Notes: generated by a model from the letters alone, not told the origin. A stretch of 64,000 nt of DNA from Denitratimonas yunnanensis (SeqCode) (GCA_026410415.1 JAPMLR010000001.1:124001-188000); one strand, 5' to 3'. Shown: positions 27,394-37,397, counted from the first letter of the stretch. A program made the numbers and translations.

Positions 27394-28407
27394 TCAGAAT
27401 TCCCGATCCACCGCATAACGTGCAAGCCCCCGCAGGGCTGCTGTCCACGCATTCTCCGGGGCCGGTCGCAGCGCGGCCTCGGCTGCATTGGCATAGTCGT
27501 GCGCGCGACGGCGACTGTATTCGATGCTGCCGGCGTTTTGGATCGCCGCCATCACTTCGGGCAGGGCCGTGGTATCGCCTTGTTCGATGATTTCGCGAAG
27601 ACGGTGTCGCTGCGTGTCATCGGCATGGGCAAGGGCATGGATCAGGGGCAGGGTGGCCTTGCCTTCGGCGAGGTCGTCGCCGATGTTCTTGCCCATGGTG
27701 GCCGCGTCGGCGGTGTAGTCGAGCACGTCGTCGGCGATCTGGAAGGCGTATCCGAGATTCAGTCCGTAGTCGTACAGAGCCTGGCCGTAACGTTCGTCTT
27801 GATTGGACAGCACCGCGCCCAGGCGCGTGGCAGCGGCGAACAGTACCGCGGTCTTGCGCTCGATCACGTGGAGATAGGCGGCCTCGTCGGTATCGGGATT
27901 GTTGATGTGCAGCAGTTGCAGCACCTCGCCTTCGGCGATGGCGTTGGTGGTGTTGGCCAGCACCTGCATCACCGACATGCGATCCAGTTCCACCATCAGC
28001 TGGAAACTGCGCGAGTACAGGAAGTCTCCGACCAGCACGCTGGCGGCATTGCCCCATAGCGCGTTGGCGGTCTTGCGGCCACGCCGAAGGTCGGACTCAT
28101 CGACCACGTCGTCATGAAGCAGGGTGGAGGTATGGATGAATTCGATGATCGCGGCCAGCTGCAGATGATCGCGTCCCTCGTAGCCGAGCGCGCGTGCCGC
28201 CAGCAGATGCAGTTGCGGGCGCAAGCGTTTGCCGCCACCGCCGATGATGTGTTCTCCGATCTGGTTGATGAGCAGCACATCGGAGGCCAGCCGGGTGCGG
28301 ATCAACGCGTCCACGCCAGCCAGATCGTCGCGGATCAGGGCCTGGGTTTCGGCGAAGGAGAGGCTGCGCGGCATCGCTGCTGAGGGGGCGGGGACTGCGA
28401 TTGTCAT
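27394..28407 (-). CDS. ispB: polyprenyl diphosphate synthase (octaprenyl-type)
   Basis: Trans-prenyltransferase that builds the ubiquinone side chain from farnesyl-PP and IPP. The 337-residue product shows the first Asp-rich motif LLHDDVVDESDLRRG and the second QIADDVLDYTADA, which bind Mg-diphosphate. It lies opposite the AidB-like gene (144 bases between stops, no convincing gene there) and is divergent from ssb. A TATAAT lies only six bases before the ATG, so translation may start on a leaderless message; an in-frame ATG 33 bases further in is the alternative start. Confidence 0.94.
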   Translation of the reverse strand: MTIAVPAPSAAMPRSLSFAETQALIRDDLAGVDALIRTRLASDVLLINQIGEHIIGGGGKRLRPQLHLLAARALGYEGRDHLQLAAIIEFIHTSTLLHDDVVDESDLRRGRKTANALWGNAASVLVGDFLYSRSFQLMVELDRMSVMQVLANTTNAIAEGEVLQLLHINNPDTDEAAYLHVIERKTAVLFAAATRLGAVLSNQDERYGQALYDYGLNLGYAFQIADDVLDYTADAATMGKNIGDDLAEGKATLPLIHALAHADDTQRHRLREIIEQGDTTALPEVMAAIQNAGSIEYSRRRAHDYANAAEAALRPAPENAWTAALRGLARYAVDREF

Positions 28408-28413
28408 TTGTCG

Positions 28414-28419
28414 ATTATA
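28414..28419 (-). promoter_or_regulatory. consensus -10 element (TATAAT) upstream of ispB
   Basis: A perfect TATAAT on the minus strand ends six bases before the ispB ATG. No good -35 is visible. If used, transcription would begin at or next to the start codon. Confidence 0.4.
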
Positions 28420-28553
28420 GCGGCTGGTGACGACTGCCTCGGCAGTGCCGGACGTGCAGGCCCGTATCGGATTTCTCCGATGGTGGGCCGTAGCGGCGAT
28501 ATACTAGGCTGTCATACCGCCGCGGACTCGCGGCATTTCGAGGAACGACGCAC

Positions 28554-29102
28554 ATGGCGCGTGGCATCAACAAGGTCATCCTGGTGGGTAACCTGGGCGC
28601 GGACCCGGAAACCCGCTATTCGTCTTCGGGGGCGGCTATCACCTCGATCCGCATTGCCACCTCCGAAAGCTGGCGCGACAAGCAGTCCGGTGAGCAGCAG
28701 GAACGCACCGAATGGCACCGGGTGAAGTTCTTTGGCCGGCTGGCCGAGATCGCGGGCGAGTACTTGCGCAAAGGGTCGCAGGTGTACATCGAAGGTTCGC
28801 TGCGTACCGACAAATACACCGGGCAGGATGGCGTCGAGCGTTATTCCACCGACATCATCGCCAACGAAATGCAGATGCTTGGTGGTCGGGCAGGTGAAGG
28901 TGGCGGTGGCAGCGGCAGTCGCGGTGAGCGTGCGCCGCGTGGTGGAAATGATGGATTCGAGACGCGTGGCGGGGCCGGCTTCGACGCCCCGCGTGGTGGC
29001 GGATACGAAGAGCGTGGTGCGCCACCCGCCGGCCAACAGCGTCCGCCCGCGCCTCCGCGTGCGCCGGTGGACGATTTCGGCGACGACGACATCCCGTTCT
29101 GA
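28554..29102 (+). CDS. ssb: single-stranded DNA-binding protein
   Basis: Coats single-stranded DNA in replication, recombination and repair and recruits partners through its tail. In the 182-residue product the OB fold covers residues 1-110 ([31 protein letters not shown]). A Gly/Arg/Pro-rich linker follows, with repeats such as [15 protein letters not shown]. The acidic tip is [10 protein letters not shown], the standard partner-binding end. A good GAGGAA ribosome site lies before the ATG, and TATACT at 28500-28505 may be the -10. rmlB starts 18 bases after the stop, so ssb may share transcripts with the rhamnose genes. Confidence 0.98.
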   Translation: MARGINKVILVGNLGADPETRYSSSGAAITSIRIATSESWRDKQSGEQQERTEWHRVKFFGRLAEIAGEYLRKGSQVYIEGSLRTDKYTGQDGVERYSTDIIANEMQMLGGRAGEGGGGSGSRGERAPRGGNDGFETRGGAGFDAPRGGGYEERGAPPAGQQRPPAPPRAPVDDFGDDDIPF

Positions 29103-29120
29103 TCTGTCACGGACGACCGC

Positions 29121-30182
29121 ATGCCATCCCTTCTTGTCACCGGCGGCGCCGGGTTCATCGGCGGCAACTTCGTGCATGCCGCCATTGCCGATGGCTGGAC
29201 CATCGTCAATCTCGACGCACTCACCTATGCCGGCAACCTCGACACGCTGGCCGGGCTGGATGCCTCGCAGCGCCTTCACTTCGTGCATGGCGACATCGGC
29301 GATTCTGCGCTGGTGACGCGTCTTTTGGCCGAACACCGCCCGCAGGCGATCATCAACTTCGCCGCCGAAAGCCATGTCGACCGCTCCATCGATGGTCCGG
29401 CGGCGTTCGTGCAGACCAACGTGGTGGGCACGCTGAATCTGCTGGAGCGGGCGCGCGACTACTGGCGCGAACTGCCGGAGGCGCAGCGCGCCGGTTTCCG
29501 GTTCCTGCATGTCTCCACCGACGAGGTCTACGGCTCGCTGGGCGACACCGGCCGGTTCACCGAAACCACGCCGTATGCGCCGAACTCGCCGTATTCGGCG
29601 TCGAAGGCTGCTTCGGATCATTTGGTCCGGGCGTTCCATCACACCTACGGCCTGCCGGTGCTGACCACCAACTGTTCCAACAACTACGGCCCGTACCAGT
29701 TCCCGGAAAAGCTCATCCCGCTGATCATCGCGCGGGCGCTGGCTGGCGAGGCGCTGCCGGTCTACGGCGACGGCAGCAACGTGCGTGACTGGCTGTACGT
29801 GCAGGATCACTGCAATGCGATCCGTACGGTACTTGCAGGTGGCCGCCCCGGCGAGGTCTACAACGTCGGTGGCGACGCCGAACGTCGCAACATCGACGTG
29901 GTGCGCACGATCTGCGCCTTGCTGGACGAACGCCGACCGCGCGCCGATGGCCAGCCGCGCGAATCGCAGATCCGTTTCGTGGCTGATCGCCCGGGCCACG
30001 ACCGCCGCTACGCAATCGACTCATCCAAGCTGCAAAACGAGCTCGGCTGGCACCCGACGGTCGATTTCGACACAGGCATCGCGCTCACGCTGGACTGGTA
30101 TCTCGCCAACCAGGACTGGGTGAGCCGGGTGCTTGATGGCAGCTACCGAATGGAACGCCTCGGCCAGCACTCTTCCTCCTGA
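29121..30182 (+). CDS. rmlB: dTDP-glucose 4,6-dehydratase
   Basis: Second step of dTDP-L-rhamnose synthesis: converts dTDP-glucose to dTDP-4-keto-6-deoxyglucose. This is a 353-residue extended short-chain dehydrogenase with the NAD-binding motif TGGAGFIGGNF at the N-terminus, HVSTDEVYGSLG, and the catalytic YSASK motif. NNYGPYQFPEKLIPL is typical of RmlB. First gene of rmlB-rmlA-rmlC-rmlD-xanB, all co-directional with gaps of 9 to 28 bases. Confidence 0.98.
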   Translation: MPSLLVTGGAGFIGGNFVHAAIADGWTIVNLDALTYAGNLDTLAGLDASQRLHFVHGDIGDSALVTRLLAEHRPQAIINFAAESHVDRSIDGPAAFVQTNVVGTLNLLERARDYWRELPEAQRAGFRFLHVSTDEVYGSLGDTGRFTETTPYAPNSPYSASKAASDHLVRAFHHTYGLPVLTTNCSNNYGPYQFPEKLIPLIIARALAGEALPVYGDGSNVRDWLYVQDHCNAIRTVLAGGRPGEVYNVGGDAERRNIDVVRTICALLDERRPRADGQPRESQIRFVADRPGHDRRYAIDSSKLQNELGWHPTVDFDTGIALTLDWYLANQDWVSRVLDGSYRMERLGQHSSS

Positions 30183-30191
30183 CAGGACGAC

Positions 30192-31094
30192 ATGATTTCC
30201 ACTTCTTCGGCCGCGATCGATCGCGGCATCATTCTGGCCGGTGGTTCCGGCACACGGCTGTATCCGATCACCAAGGGCGTTTCCAAGCAGCTCTTGCCGG
30301 TCTACGACAAGCCGATGATCTATTACCCGCTGGCCACGCTGATGATGGCCGGCATCCGTCGCGTGCTGGTCATCAATACGCCGCATGAGCAGATGCTGTT
30401 TCGCACGCTGCTGGGCGATGGCAGCCAGTGGGGCATGCAGATCGAATACGCGGTGCAGCCCAGCCCCGATGGCCTGGCGCAGGCGTTTTTGATCGGGCGC
30501 GAGTTCATCGCCGGCCAGCCGAGTTGCCTGATCCTGGGCGACAACATTTTCCACGGTCACGGCCTGCAGGCGCAGCTGCGCCATGCCGCGCAGCGCACCG
30601 ATGCGGCCACGGTGTTCGGCTACCGCGTCAGCGATCCGGAACGCTACGGCGTGGCCGAGTTCGATGCCGACGGGCGTGTTGTCGGCTTGGAGGAAAAACC
30701 GGCCCAGCCCAAGTCCCACCACGCCGTCACCGGGCTGTACTTCTACGACGACAAGGTCTGCGACTACGCCGCCGAACTGAAACCTTCAGCGCGCGGCGAA
30801 CTGGAAATCACCGATCTCAACCGCCGCTATCTGGACGAAGGCCGCTTGCATCTGGAACGCCTCGGACGCGGCAGCGCGTGGCTGGATACCGGCACGCACG
30901 AATCGCTGTTGCAGGCCGGCAACTTCATCCAGACCTTGCAGGAGCGGCAGGGCCTTCAGGTCTGCTGCCCGGAGGAAATCGCCTGGCGCAACCGCTGGAT
31001 CGACGATGCCGAACTGGAAGCATTGGCCACGCCCTTGGCCAAGAACGGCTACGGCCAATACCTGCTGTCGCTGCTGCGCGGCGAGCTGGCCTGA
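30192..31094 (+). CDS. rmlA: glucose-1-phosphate thymidylyltransferase
   Basis: First committed step of dTDP-rhamnose synthesis: glucose-1-phosphate plus dTTP gives dTDP-glucose. The 300-residue product has the nucleotidyltransferase signature [19 protein letters not shown], then [14 protein letters not shown] and [10 protein letters not shown]. Length and motifs are those of a full RmlA. It starts nine bases after rmlB, with AGGA before the ATG. Confidence 0.98.
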   Translation: MISTSSAAIDRGIILAGGSGTRLYPITKGVSKQLLPVYDKPMIYYPLATLMMAGIRRVLVINTPHEQMLFRTLLGDGSQWGMQIEYAVQPSPDGLAQAFLIGREFIAGQPSCLILGDNIFHGHGLQAQLRHAAQRTDAATVFGYRVSDPERYGVAEFDADGRVVGLEEKPAQPKSHHAVTGLYFYDDKVCDYAAELKPSARGELEITDLNRRYLDEGRLHLERLGRGSAWLDTGTHESLLQAGNFIQTLQERQGLQVCCPEEIAWRNRWIDDAELEALATPLAKNGYGQYLLSLLRGELA

Positions 31095-31106
31095 CGGGCA
31101 GCGGCC

Positions 31107-31664
31107 ATGAAACTGATCGAAACCGACCTGCCCGGGTGCGTCGTGATCGAACCGCGCGTGTTCGGCGATGAACGTGGATTCTTCTACGAAAGCTGGAACA
31201 AGGCGCGCTTCGCCGCCGCCGGCCTGCATCTGGATTTCGTCCAGGGCAATGTCTCGGCCTCGGCCCGTGGCGTGCTGCGTGGCCTGCATTACCAGTGGCC
31301 CAATCCGCAGGGAAAACTGGTCAGCGTGCTGGAAGGCGAGGTCTACGATGTCGCGGTCGATATCCGTCGTGGTTCGCCCACGTTCGGGCGCTGGACGGCG
31401 GTGATGCTGAGCGCCGAAAACAAGCGCCATTTCTGGATTCCCGAAGGCTTCGCGCACGGCTTTGCCGTGGTGTCCGAGCGTGCCGTGTTCACCTACCAGT
31501 GCACCGCCGGCTACGATGCCGCCGCCGATGCCGGGCTGCGCTGGAACGATGCCGCGCTCGGTATTGATTGGCCGGTGGCCGAACCGGCGCTGTCGGACAA
31601 GGACGCCAAGGCGCCGTTCCTCGCCGATATCCCGCCCGAGCGTCTTCCGCTCTACATTCCATGA
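31107..31664 (+). CDS. rmlC: dTDP-4-dehydrorhamnose 3,5-epimerase
   Basis: Epimerises C3 and C5 of dTDP-4-keto-6-deoxyglucose. The 185-residue cupin enzyme contains the catalytic His region VLRGLHYQWPNPQGKLV, DVAVDIRRGSPTFG and the barrel signature FWIPEGFAHGFAVVS. The C-terminus holds DWPVAEPALSDKDAKAP. It lies 12 bases after rmlA and directly before rmlD, as in other rml operons. Confidence 0.97.
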   Translation: MKLIETDLPGCVVIEPRVFGDERGFFYESWNKARFAAAGLHLDFVQGNVSASARGVLRGLHYQWPNPQGKLVSVLEGEVYDVAVDIRRGSPTFGRWTAVMLSAENKRHFWIPEGFAHGFAVVSERAVFTYQCTAGYDAAADAGLRWNDAALGIDWPVAEPALSDKDAKAPFLADIPPERLPLYIP

Positions 31665-31674
31665 AGGTATGGCC

Positions 31675-32583
31675 ATGAAGATCCTGTTGCTGGGCGCGGC
31701 CGGGCAGGTGGGATTCGAATTGCATCGCGGGCTTCAAGTCTTGAGCGAGGTGATCCCGGCAACGCGCGATGGACGCTTGCCGGGTGGCGGCAGCGCACGC
31801 ATCGCCGATCTTGCCGCACCGGCCACGCTCGAAACGCTGCTGGACGATGTGCGCCCCGATGTCATCGTCAACGCTGCCGCCTACACCGCCGTGGACCGGG
31901 CGGAATCCGAACCGGAGCTGGCGCAGGCGATCAATGCCGAGGCGCCGGGGCTGCTGGCGCGCTGGTGCGCTGCGCACGGTTCGAAACTGCTGCACTACTC
32001 GACCGATTACGTGTTCGACGGGCAAGGCAAGCACTCTTGGCGCGAGGACGATGCCACTGCGCCGCTCGGTACCTACGGCCGCAGCAAACGTGATGGCGAA
32101 GTTGCCATCGAAGCCAGCGGCTGCGATCACCTGATTTTGCGCACCGCCTGGGTTTACGCCGCGCGCGGCCACAACTTCCTTCGAACGATGCTGCGATTGG
32201 CGGGCGAGCGCGATCATTTGCGCGTGGTGGCCGACCAGATCGGTTCGCCGACACCGGCGCGCTGGATCGCCGCGGTCAGCGTTGCATTGCTGGCCCGCTG
32301 GCAGGCGGGTGCGCCGTGGCCTTCGGGCCTCGTGCACCTGACCGCGAGCGGGCAGACCAGCTGGCATGGTTTTGCCGAGGCGATCTTCACGACCGCGCTG
32401 GCAACCGGTCTGCTGGAGCGCGCTCCGACGCTCGAGGCCATTGCGACCAGTGAATACCCGACGCCGGCCAAACGTCCGGCGTATTCCTGCCTGGATACGT
32501 CCGCGTTGCGTGAGCGATTCGGGATTTCATTACCCGACTGGCGCGAAGGCGTCACCCAAACCCTGGCCGAACTGGCGCGTTGA
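31675..32583 (+). CDS. rmlD: dTDP-4-dehydrorhamnose reductase
   Basis: Final NAD(P)H-dependent reduction to dTDP-L-rhamnose. The 302-residue product begins MKILLLGAAGQVGFELHRGL (nucleotide-binding GxxGxxG) and contains VIVNAAAYTAVDRAE, STDYVFDG and the catalytic YGRSK. The second ATG (31675) is chosen because AAGG lies seven bases upstream; an in-frame ATG six bases earlier overlaps that site. It completes the rhamnose pathway within this cluster. Confidence 0.97.
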   Translation: MKILLLGAAGQVGFELHRGLQVLSEVIPATRDGRLPGGGSARIADLAAPATLETLLDDVRPDVIVNAAAYTAVDRAESEPELAQAINAEAPGLLARWCAAHGSKLLHYSTDYVFDGQGKHSWREDDATAPLGTYGRSKRDGEVAIEASGCDHLILRTAWVYAARGHNFLRTMLRLAGERDHLRVVADQIGSPTPARWIAAVSVALLARWQAGAPWPSGLVHLTASGQTSWHGFAEAIFTTALATGLLERAPTLEAIATSEYPTPAKRPAYSCLDTSALRERFGISLPDWREGVTQTLAELAR

Positions 32584-32611
32584 TCGCGCCGGGACTTTTC
32601 TGGAGAGTACC

Positions 32612-34033
32612 GTGTCCCTGTTGATTCCCGTGATCCTTTCCGGCGGCGCCGGCACGCGCTTGTGGCCGGTATCCCGTCGCGCCTTCCCCAAGCCATTCAT
32701 GCGCCTTGCAAACGGCGAGTCACTGCTCGGGCGTACGCTGAACCGCGCGCTGGCCGTGACGGATGGCGCTGAAGTGGTCACCGTCACCGGGACCGATTAC
32801 CGCTTCCTGACCGCCGACGAATATGCCCGCAGCACGCAACGCGATTTCCGCTCGCGCCTGCTGCTGGAGCCGGCCGGGCGCAATACCGCGCCGGCGATCG
32901 TGCTGGCGGCGCTGGACATCGCGGCACGTCATGGCGAGGATGCACAGCTGCTGGTGCTGCCGGCCGATCATCTGATCGACGATGTCGATGCCTTCGAGTG
33001 CGATGTTGCCGCGGCGCGACTGCTCGCCACGCAAGGGTTTCTGGTCACCTTCGGCATCGTGCCGACCGCACCGGAAACCGGTTTCGGCTACATCCGCGCC
33101 GGCAGTGCGGTCGACGGCGGCTTCGTGATCGATGCCTTCGTGGAAAAACCCGATCTGGCGACAGCCGAGGGTTATGTCGCGGCCGGCAACTACTTCTGGA
33201 ACGCGGGCATGTTCTGCTTCACCGCCCGCGATCTGATCGCCGCCGCCGCGCAGGCCTGCCCGGATGTGCTCGCTGCGGCCCGTGCCTGCCTTGCCGCGAC
33301 CGCGCAAGAAGGCGACGTGGTGACGTTCGACAAGTCCGCTTTCCTCGCCCAGCCTGACATCTCCATCGACTACGCGGTGATGGAGCGGGCCGGCAAACGT
33401 GCCGTGGTGCCGGCCCGTTTCGATTGGAGCGATATCGGTTCCTGGAATGCACTGGGCGATCTCGCCGCAGCCGATGCCCACGGCAACCGGGTGCAGGGCG
33501 AGGCCATCGTCATCGACGGCGCGGGCAATTACATCCAGACCGAAGGCCGGCTGGTCGCTGCTGTCGGCGTCAAGGACCTGGTGATCGTCGATGCCGGCGA
33601 TGCCGTGCTGGTGGCCGACCGCCATCAGGTACAGGCGGTGCGGCACGTCGTCGATACGCTGCGCCAGCGCAACCACTACGCCGCCCAGCACCACCTCACC
33701 GTGCATCGCCCGTGGGGCAGCTACACCGTGCTGGAAGACGCCGAGGACTGCAAGGTCAAGCGCCTGACGGTGAAGCCCGGCGGCGTGCTTTCGCTGCAGC
33801 GCCACCAGCGCCGCAGCGAGCACTGGACGGTGGTGCAGGGCACCGCGAAAGTGCGTGTCGGCGATGAGGAAATGCTGTTGCAGCGCAACCAGTCCACCTA
33901 CATCCCGATGAACACGCTGCACCGTCTGGAAAATCCCGGCGACAGCGATCTTCACCTGATTGAAACCCAGTGCGGCGACTATTTCGGCGAGGACGACATC
34001 GAGCGGCTGGAGGATGTCTACGGACGGTGCTGA
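32612..34033 (+). CDS. xanB: mannose-1-phosphate guanylyltransferase / mannose-6-phosphate isomerase
   Basis: Bifunctional enzyme supplying GDP-mannose for exopolysaccharide or LPS. In the 473-residue product the N-terminal guanylyltransferase has ILSGGAGTRLWPVSRRAFPK and VEKPDLATAEGYVA. The C-terminal isomerase cupin has HRPWGSYTVLED, HQRRSEHWTVVQGTAKV and a final HLIETQCGDYFGEDDIERL. The start is GTG with GGAGAG upstream. The phosphomannomutase gene (xanA/algC) that completes the pathway is not in the window. In Xanthomonas this gene follows the rml genes or xanA, matching the layout here. Confidence 0.96.
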   Translation: MSLLIPVILSGGAGTRLWPVSRRAFPKPFMRLANGESLLGRTLNRALAVTDGAEVVTVTGTDYRFLTADEYARSTQRDFRSRLLLEPAGRNTAPAIVLAALDIAARHGEDAQLLVLPADHLIDDVDAFECDVAAARLLATQGFLVTFGIVPTAPETGFGYIRAGSAVDGGFVIDAFVEKPDLATAEGYVAAGNYFWNAGMFCFTARDLIAAAAQACPDVLAAARACLAATAQEGDVVTFDKSAFLAQPDISIDYAVMERAGKRAVVPARFDWSDIGSWNALGDLAAADAHGNRVQGEAIVIDGAGNYIQTEGRLVAAVGVKDLVIVDAGDAVLVADRHQVQAVRHVVDTLRQRNHYAAQHHLTVHRPWGSYTVLEDAEDCKVKRLTVKPGGVLSLQRHQRRSEHWTVVQGTAKVRVGDEEMLLQRNQSTYIPMNTLHRLENPGDSDLHLIETQCGDYFGEDDIERLEDVYGRC

Positions 34034-34081
34034 CGGCATGACGCCAGCAGCAGATCCGGCTCGGCATCGTGTGCGGAGAAT

Positions 34082-35161
34082 TCAGTAGTCCACCGGCTCC
34101 AGTTCCGTTCCGTCCACACCCAGTTCCACGTAAGGGTTGAAGCTCGGATCATCGGTTTGATAGTACGTGCCGTCGTTGAGCCGCCAGCTGTGGTCATGCT
34201 GGTTGGACAGTTCCACGGTGCCGCCGCTGTGCGGGTCGTGATGCGGTTGCACGCCGCGGATCGTGTTGATGAAGCTGGCGTGTGCGGCCTCCTGGCTTTT
34301 TTGCTGGTTTTCCCACGTCTGATTCCGGATGCGATTGGCTTCCGCGTTGCTCTTGGTGATGATCTGGGAGCGTTCGCGACTGCCTTTGATGGCAATCCGG
34401 GTCATTTCCGATTCGTGCTTGTTCATTCGTGCCTGCCAGTTTGCATCCGCCCGCACGGAGCTGCGCATGTGGTTGAACAGGGCCAGATCGAGCTGGCCAT
34501 CGGGTGCCCGCATCGTTGCCGCCGCACTGGTGTACAGGGAAAGACTCCGGGCCGGGCCGGTCATGGGCATGTCCATGCGCATTTCCATGAACGTGCCGCT
34601 CACCATGATCGATTCGCGCATCTGACGGCCGTTCTCGTCCCAACCCACGAGAATCTCGCCTGCCTCGCCCCAGTTGCGGTTCTGCACCGGGCCGCCGGGT
34701 ACGGACAATGCTGGCGGCACCTGCAGCTGCGCCACCAAATCCGGGCGCGGGCGGTAATCGAGGATGCGGCCGGCGGGATGCCGCTGCCGGGCGAGGTGCT
34801 CGAGGTAGTCGCGGATGCTGCTGAACGGCATCGTCGGGCAGCCCGGCATCGAGTTGCCGAGTACGGGATCGGCCATCTGCGAGGCCCAGCGAGGCAGCAG
34901 TTCGAACACGTGCTCGCCATTGGGCGAGCGCGCCTGCCAGCGCATCGACGGAACCGTCTGCGGACACTGCGTGTTGTCCCAGAACACCACGCCGCTGCCT
35001 TGCCAGCCGGAGGGAACATCGACGGTGAATGCCGGGATGGTGCGTTCGAATCCGCTGGTGTCGGGAATGGTCAGGCGCTGGAAGCCGCCAGACTGGGCCC
35101 AGCATGAGGCGGCCGGAGCGAGCAGAAGGGCGATGCCGAACAGGATGTGGCGAGATTTCAT
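34082..35161 (-). CDS. secreted protein of unknown function
   Basis: I do not recognise a characterised family. The 359-residue product has a signal peptide (MKSRHILFGIALLLAPAASCWA, cleavage near WA-QS) and no other membrane segment. Features are a Met-rich stretch MEMRMDMPMTGP near residue 190, a charged, probably helical segment (WQARMNKHESEMTRIAIKGS through RIRNQTWENQQKSQEAAH), and an acidic aromatic C-terminus with HSWRLNDGTYYQTDDPSFNP. The last motif looks like a conserved module. It converges on xanB and is divergent from the aminotransferase gene, so neighbours give little functional hint. Confidence 0.8.
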   Translation of the reverse strand: MKSRHILFGIALLLAPAASCWAQSGGFQRLTIPDTSGFERTIPAFTVDVPSGWQGSGVVFWDNTQCPQTVPSMRWQARSPNGEHVFELLPRWASQMADPVLGNSMPGCPTMPFSSIRDYLEHLARQRHPAGRILDYRPRPDLVAQLQVPPALSVPGGPVQNRNWGEAGEILVGWDENGRQMRESIMVSGTFMEMRMDMPMTGPARSLSLYTSAAATMRAPDGQLDLALFNHMRSSVRADANWQARMNKHESEMTRIAIKGSRERSQIITKSNAEANRIRNQTWENQQKSQEAAHASFINTIRGVQPHHDPHSGGTVELSNQHDHSWRLNDGTYYQTDDPSFNPYVELGVDGTELEPVDY

Positions 35162-35374
35162 GGCATGAGCTTCCACGGATTGGATGGGGTTGATCGGGAA
35201 GGCGCGGTTCGGCGGGAAACCGGCTCATCCGAGTGCCGGTCCTGATCCGCTGGCTTTGCCTTGATGGTGCGGCGGTGGTCCAATACACATTCCGCAGCGC
35301 ACATTGCTCCGCCCCGGTTGCCGGGGCTGGCGTGCGGTTGCACCTATCTTCTTCGCTCGTTTCCGGAATCCGTC

Positions 35375-36574
35375 GTGTCCTTTTTCGCCTCCGTTGCGCT
35401 TGCTCCTTCCGATCCCATTCTGGGTCTCACCGATGCCTGGATGGCCGATCCGCGTTCGCCCAAGGTCAATCTCGGCGTGGGCGTGTACTACGACGAGCAG
35501 GGACGGCAGAGACTTCCCGACGCGGTGCGTCGGGCCGAGGAGGCGCTGGTGGCACAACACCGGGCGCGTGGCTACATCCCCATCGATGGGCTTCCCGCCT
35601 ATGACGCAGCCACGCAGTCGCTGTTGTTCGGCTTCGATTCGCCGCTGATCGCCGCTGGCAGAGTGGTGACGGCCCAGACCTTGGGCGGTACCGGTGCGCT
35701 TCGCGTGGGCGCCGATTTCCTCAAGGCGGTGATGCCGCACGCCACCGTGGCGATCAGCCAGCCGAGCTGGCCCAACCATGAGGTGCTGTTTCGCGCCGCC
35801 GGATTCGACATCGTCGGGTATCCGTACTATCGGCCTGCAACCCACGGCGTGGATTTCGAGGCAATGTGCGACGCACTCGAGACGCTGGCGCCGGGCACCG
35901 TCGTGCTGCTGCATGCCTGTTGCCACAATCCCACAGGCGCCGACCTCGATCTGGCCCAATGGCAGCAGGTTGCGGCACTGTTGCGCGAGCGCAGGCTGGT
36001 TCCCTTCGTTGATCTCGCTTATCAGGGCTTTGATCGCGGCATTGCGGAAGATGCCGAGGGGATCGCGGTGCTGCTGGACGCAGGCATCGGCACGCTCATC
36101 ATTGCCAACTCCTATTCCAAATCGTTCTCGTTGTACGGCGAGCGCGTCGGCGCCTTGTCGCTGGTCTGCGCCGATGCCGACGAGGCGGCGCGGGTGCGCT
36201 CGCAGGTCAAGCAGACGATCCGCGCGATCTACTCCAATCCACCCACGCACGGTGCGGCGCTGGTGGCGCAGGTGCTCAACAGCACCGAGCTGCGCAGCCT
36301 CTGGGAGAGCGAACTGGCGGTGATGCGGGAGCGCATCAAGACGATGCGTCAAGGTCTGGTGTCGCGGCTGGCCGCGTTGGGACGCCCGGAGTTCGCGTTC
36401 ATCAACCGTCAGGCCGGCATGTTCAGCTATTCGGGGTTGTCCAGAACGCAGGTGGCACGCTTGCGCGACGAGTTCGCGATCTATGCGGTGGATTCGGGTC
36501 GTATCTGCATCAGTGCGTTGAACGGCTCCAATCTCGACTATGTGGCTGCCGCCATCGCGCAGGTGACCGAGTGA
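35375..36574 (+). CDS. aromatic amino acid / aspartate aminotransferase
   Basis: PLP-dependent class I aminotransferase of the AspC/TyrB group, likely acting on aromatic amino acids and aspartate. The 399-residue product shows [16 protein letters not shown], the cofactor-binding [13 protein letters not shown], and the Schiff-base Lys at residue 249 ([15 protein letters not shown]). A C-terminal Arg lies in [12 protein letters not shown]. The start is the GTG giving [18 protein letters not shown], where the family usually begins; no strong ribosome site is seen. The stop overlaps the cmk ATG by one base. Confidence 0.93.
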   Translation: MSFFASVALAPSDPILGLTDAWMADPRSPKVNLGVGVYYDEQGRQRLPDAVRRAEEALVAQHRARGYIPIDGLPAYDAATQSLLFGFDSPLIAAGRVVTAQTLGGTGALRVGADFLKAVMPHATVAISQPSWPNHEVLFRAAGFDIVGYPYYRPATHGVDFEAMCDALETLAPGTVVLLHACCHNPTGADLDLAQWQQVAALLRERRLVPFVDLAYQGFDRGIAEDAEGIAVLLDAGIGTLIIANSYSKSFSLYGERVGALSLVCADADEAARVRSQVKQTIRAIYSNPPTHGAALVAQVLNSTELRSLWESELAVMRERIKTMRQGLVSRLAALGRPEFAFINRQAGMFSYSGLSRTQVARLRDEFAIYAVDSGRICISALNGSNLDYVAAAIAQVTE

Positions 36575-37263
36575 TGCCGATGACGTCTTCCGGGGTTCCG
36601 ATCCTGACCATCGATGGTCCGTCGGGGTCGGGCAAGGGCACGATCAGCCGTGCGGTGGCGCAGAAACTGGGCTGGCACTATCTGGATTCGGGCGCGTTGT
36701 ATCGCGCCGTCGGGGTGGCTGCCGGCTGGGACGATACGGATTTTTCCGATCACGCGGCACTCATGCGACTGGCCTTCAACACACGCATCGAGTTCAGTGC
36801 CGATGGCGGCAGCGAGCCACGTGTGCTGGTGGACGGAGTGGACGCAACCGACGAGTTGCGTACTGAAACCGCTGGCGCGGCGGCCTCTGCCATTGCGGCC
36901 ATTCCGGAGGTTCGCGCCGCACTGTTCGAGAAGCAACGCTCGTTTTTGCGCGCTCCCGGGCTGGTGGCGGATGGGCGCGACATGGGCACGGTGGTGTTTC
37001 CCGAGGCCGCGTACAAGGTATTCCTGACCGCCAGCGCCGAGGAGCGAGCGGAAAGGCGGTATAAGCAGTTGAAGGATAAAGGGCTTGAGGTTACAATTGA
37101 CGGTCTGTTGCGCGAGATCCAGGCGCGCGACGCGCGCGATGCACAGCGCGCCGTCGCCCCGCTGAAGCCTGCCCCCGATGCGATTTTGGTGGATACCACC
37201 GGAGTTCCGATCGAGGGCGTGGTGGAGCGGGTTCTGGCGCTGATACCGTCGGTTCCAGGTTGA
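36574..37263 (+). CDS. cmk: cytidylate kinase
   Basis: Phosphorylates CMP and dCMP to the diphosphates. The 229-residue product begins with the P-loop [14 protein letters not shown] and has [11 protein letters not shown], the substrate loop [15 protein letters not shown], and lid sequence [14 protein letters not shown]. The ATG is coupled to the preceding stop (TGATG); an in-frame ATG six bases on is also possible. cmk upstream of rpsA is a widely conserved pair. Confidence 0.97.
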   Translation: MPMTSSGVPILTIDGPSGSGKGTISRAVAQKLGWHYLDSGALYRAVGVAAGWDDTDFSDHAALMRLAFNTRIEFSADGGSEPRVLVDGVDATDELRTETAGAAASAIAAIPEVRAALFEKQRSFLRAPGLVADGRDMGTVVFPEAAYKVFLTASAEERAERRYKQLKDKGLEVTIDGLLREIQARDARDAQRAVAPLKPAPDAILVDTTGVPIEGVVERVLALIPSVPG

Positions 37264-37264
37264 T

Positions 37265-37397
37265 CAGCTCTTTTCGGAGTTGCAACTTCGGCGTCGCCGC
37301 CGCCTTTGCGGAGTTTCATGCAACAGCCAGGTCCCGGGGTCGCAAGGCTGCCGGGTGTTTTTCTTTCCCAACCAGGTGGATCGCGTTTGCGTGATCC
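37265..37397 (+). promoter_or_regulatory. structured rpsA leader, candidate S1 autoregulatory region
   Basis: The 159-base cmk-rpsA spacer holds several stem-loops. CAGCTC/GAGTTG (37265-37282) includes one G-U pair. CCGC/GCGG flanks a short loop (37300-37311). A CCCGG/CCGGG pairing (37333-37355) is followed by TGTTTTTC. GGATCGCG/CGTGATCC (37378-37397) has a TTTG loop and one G-U pair. In E. coli the rpsA leader is also multi-hairpin with a weak ribosome site and is repressed by S1; the same control here is inferred. Confidence 0.5.
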
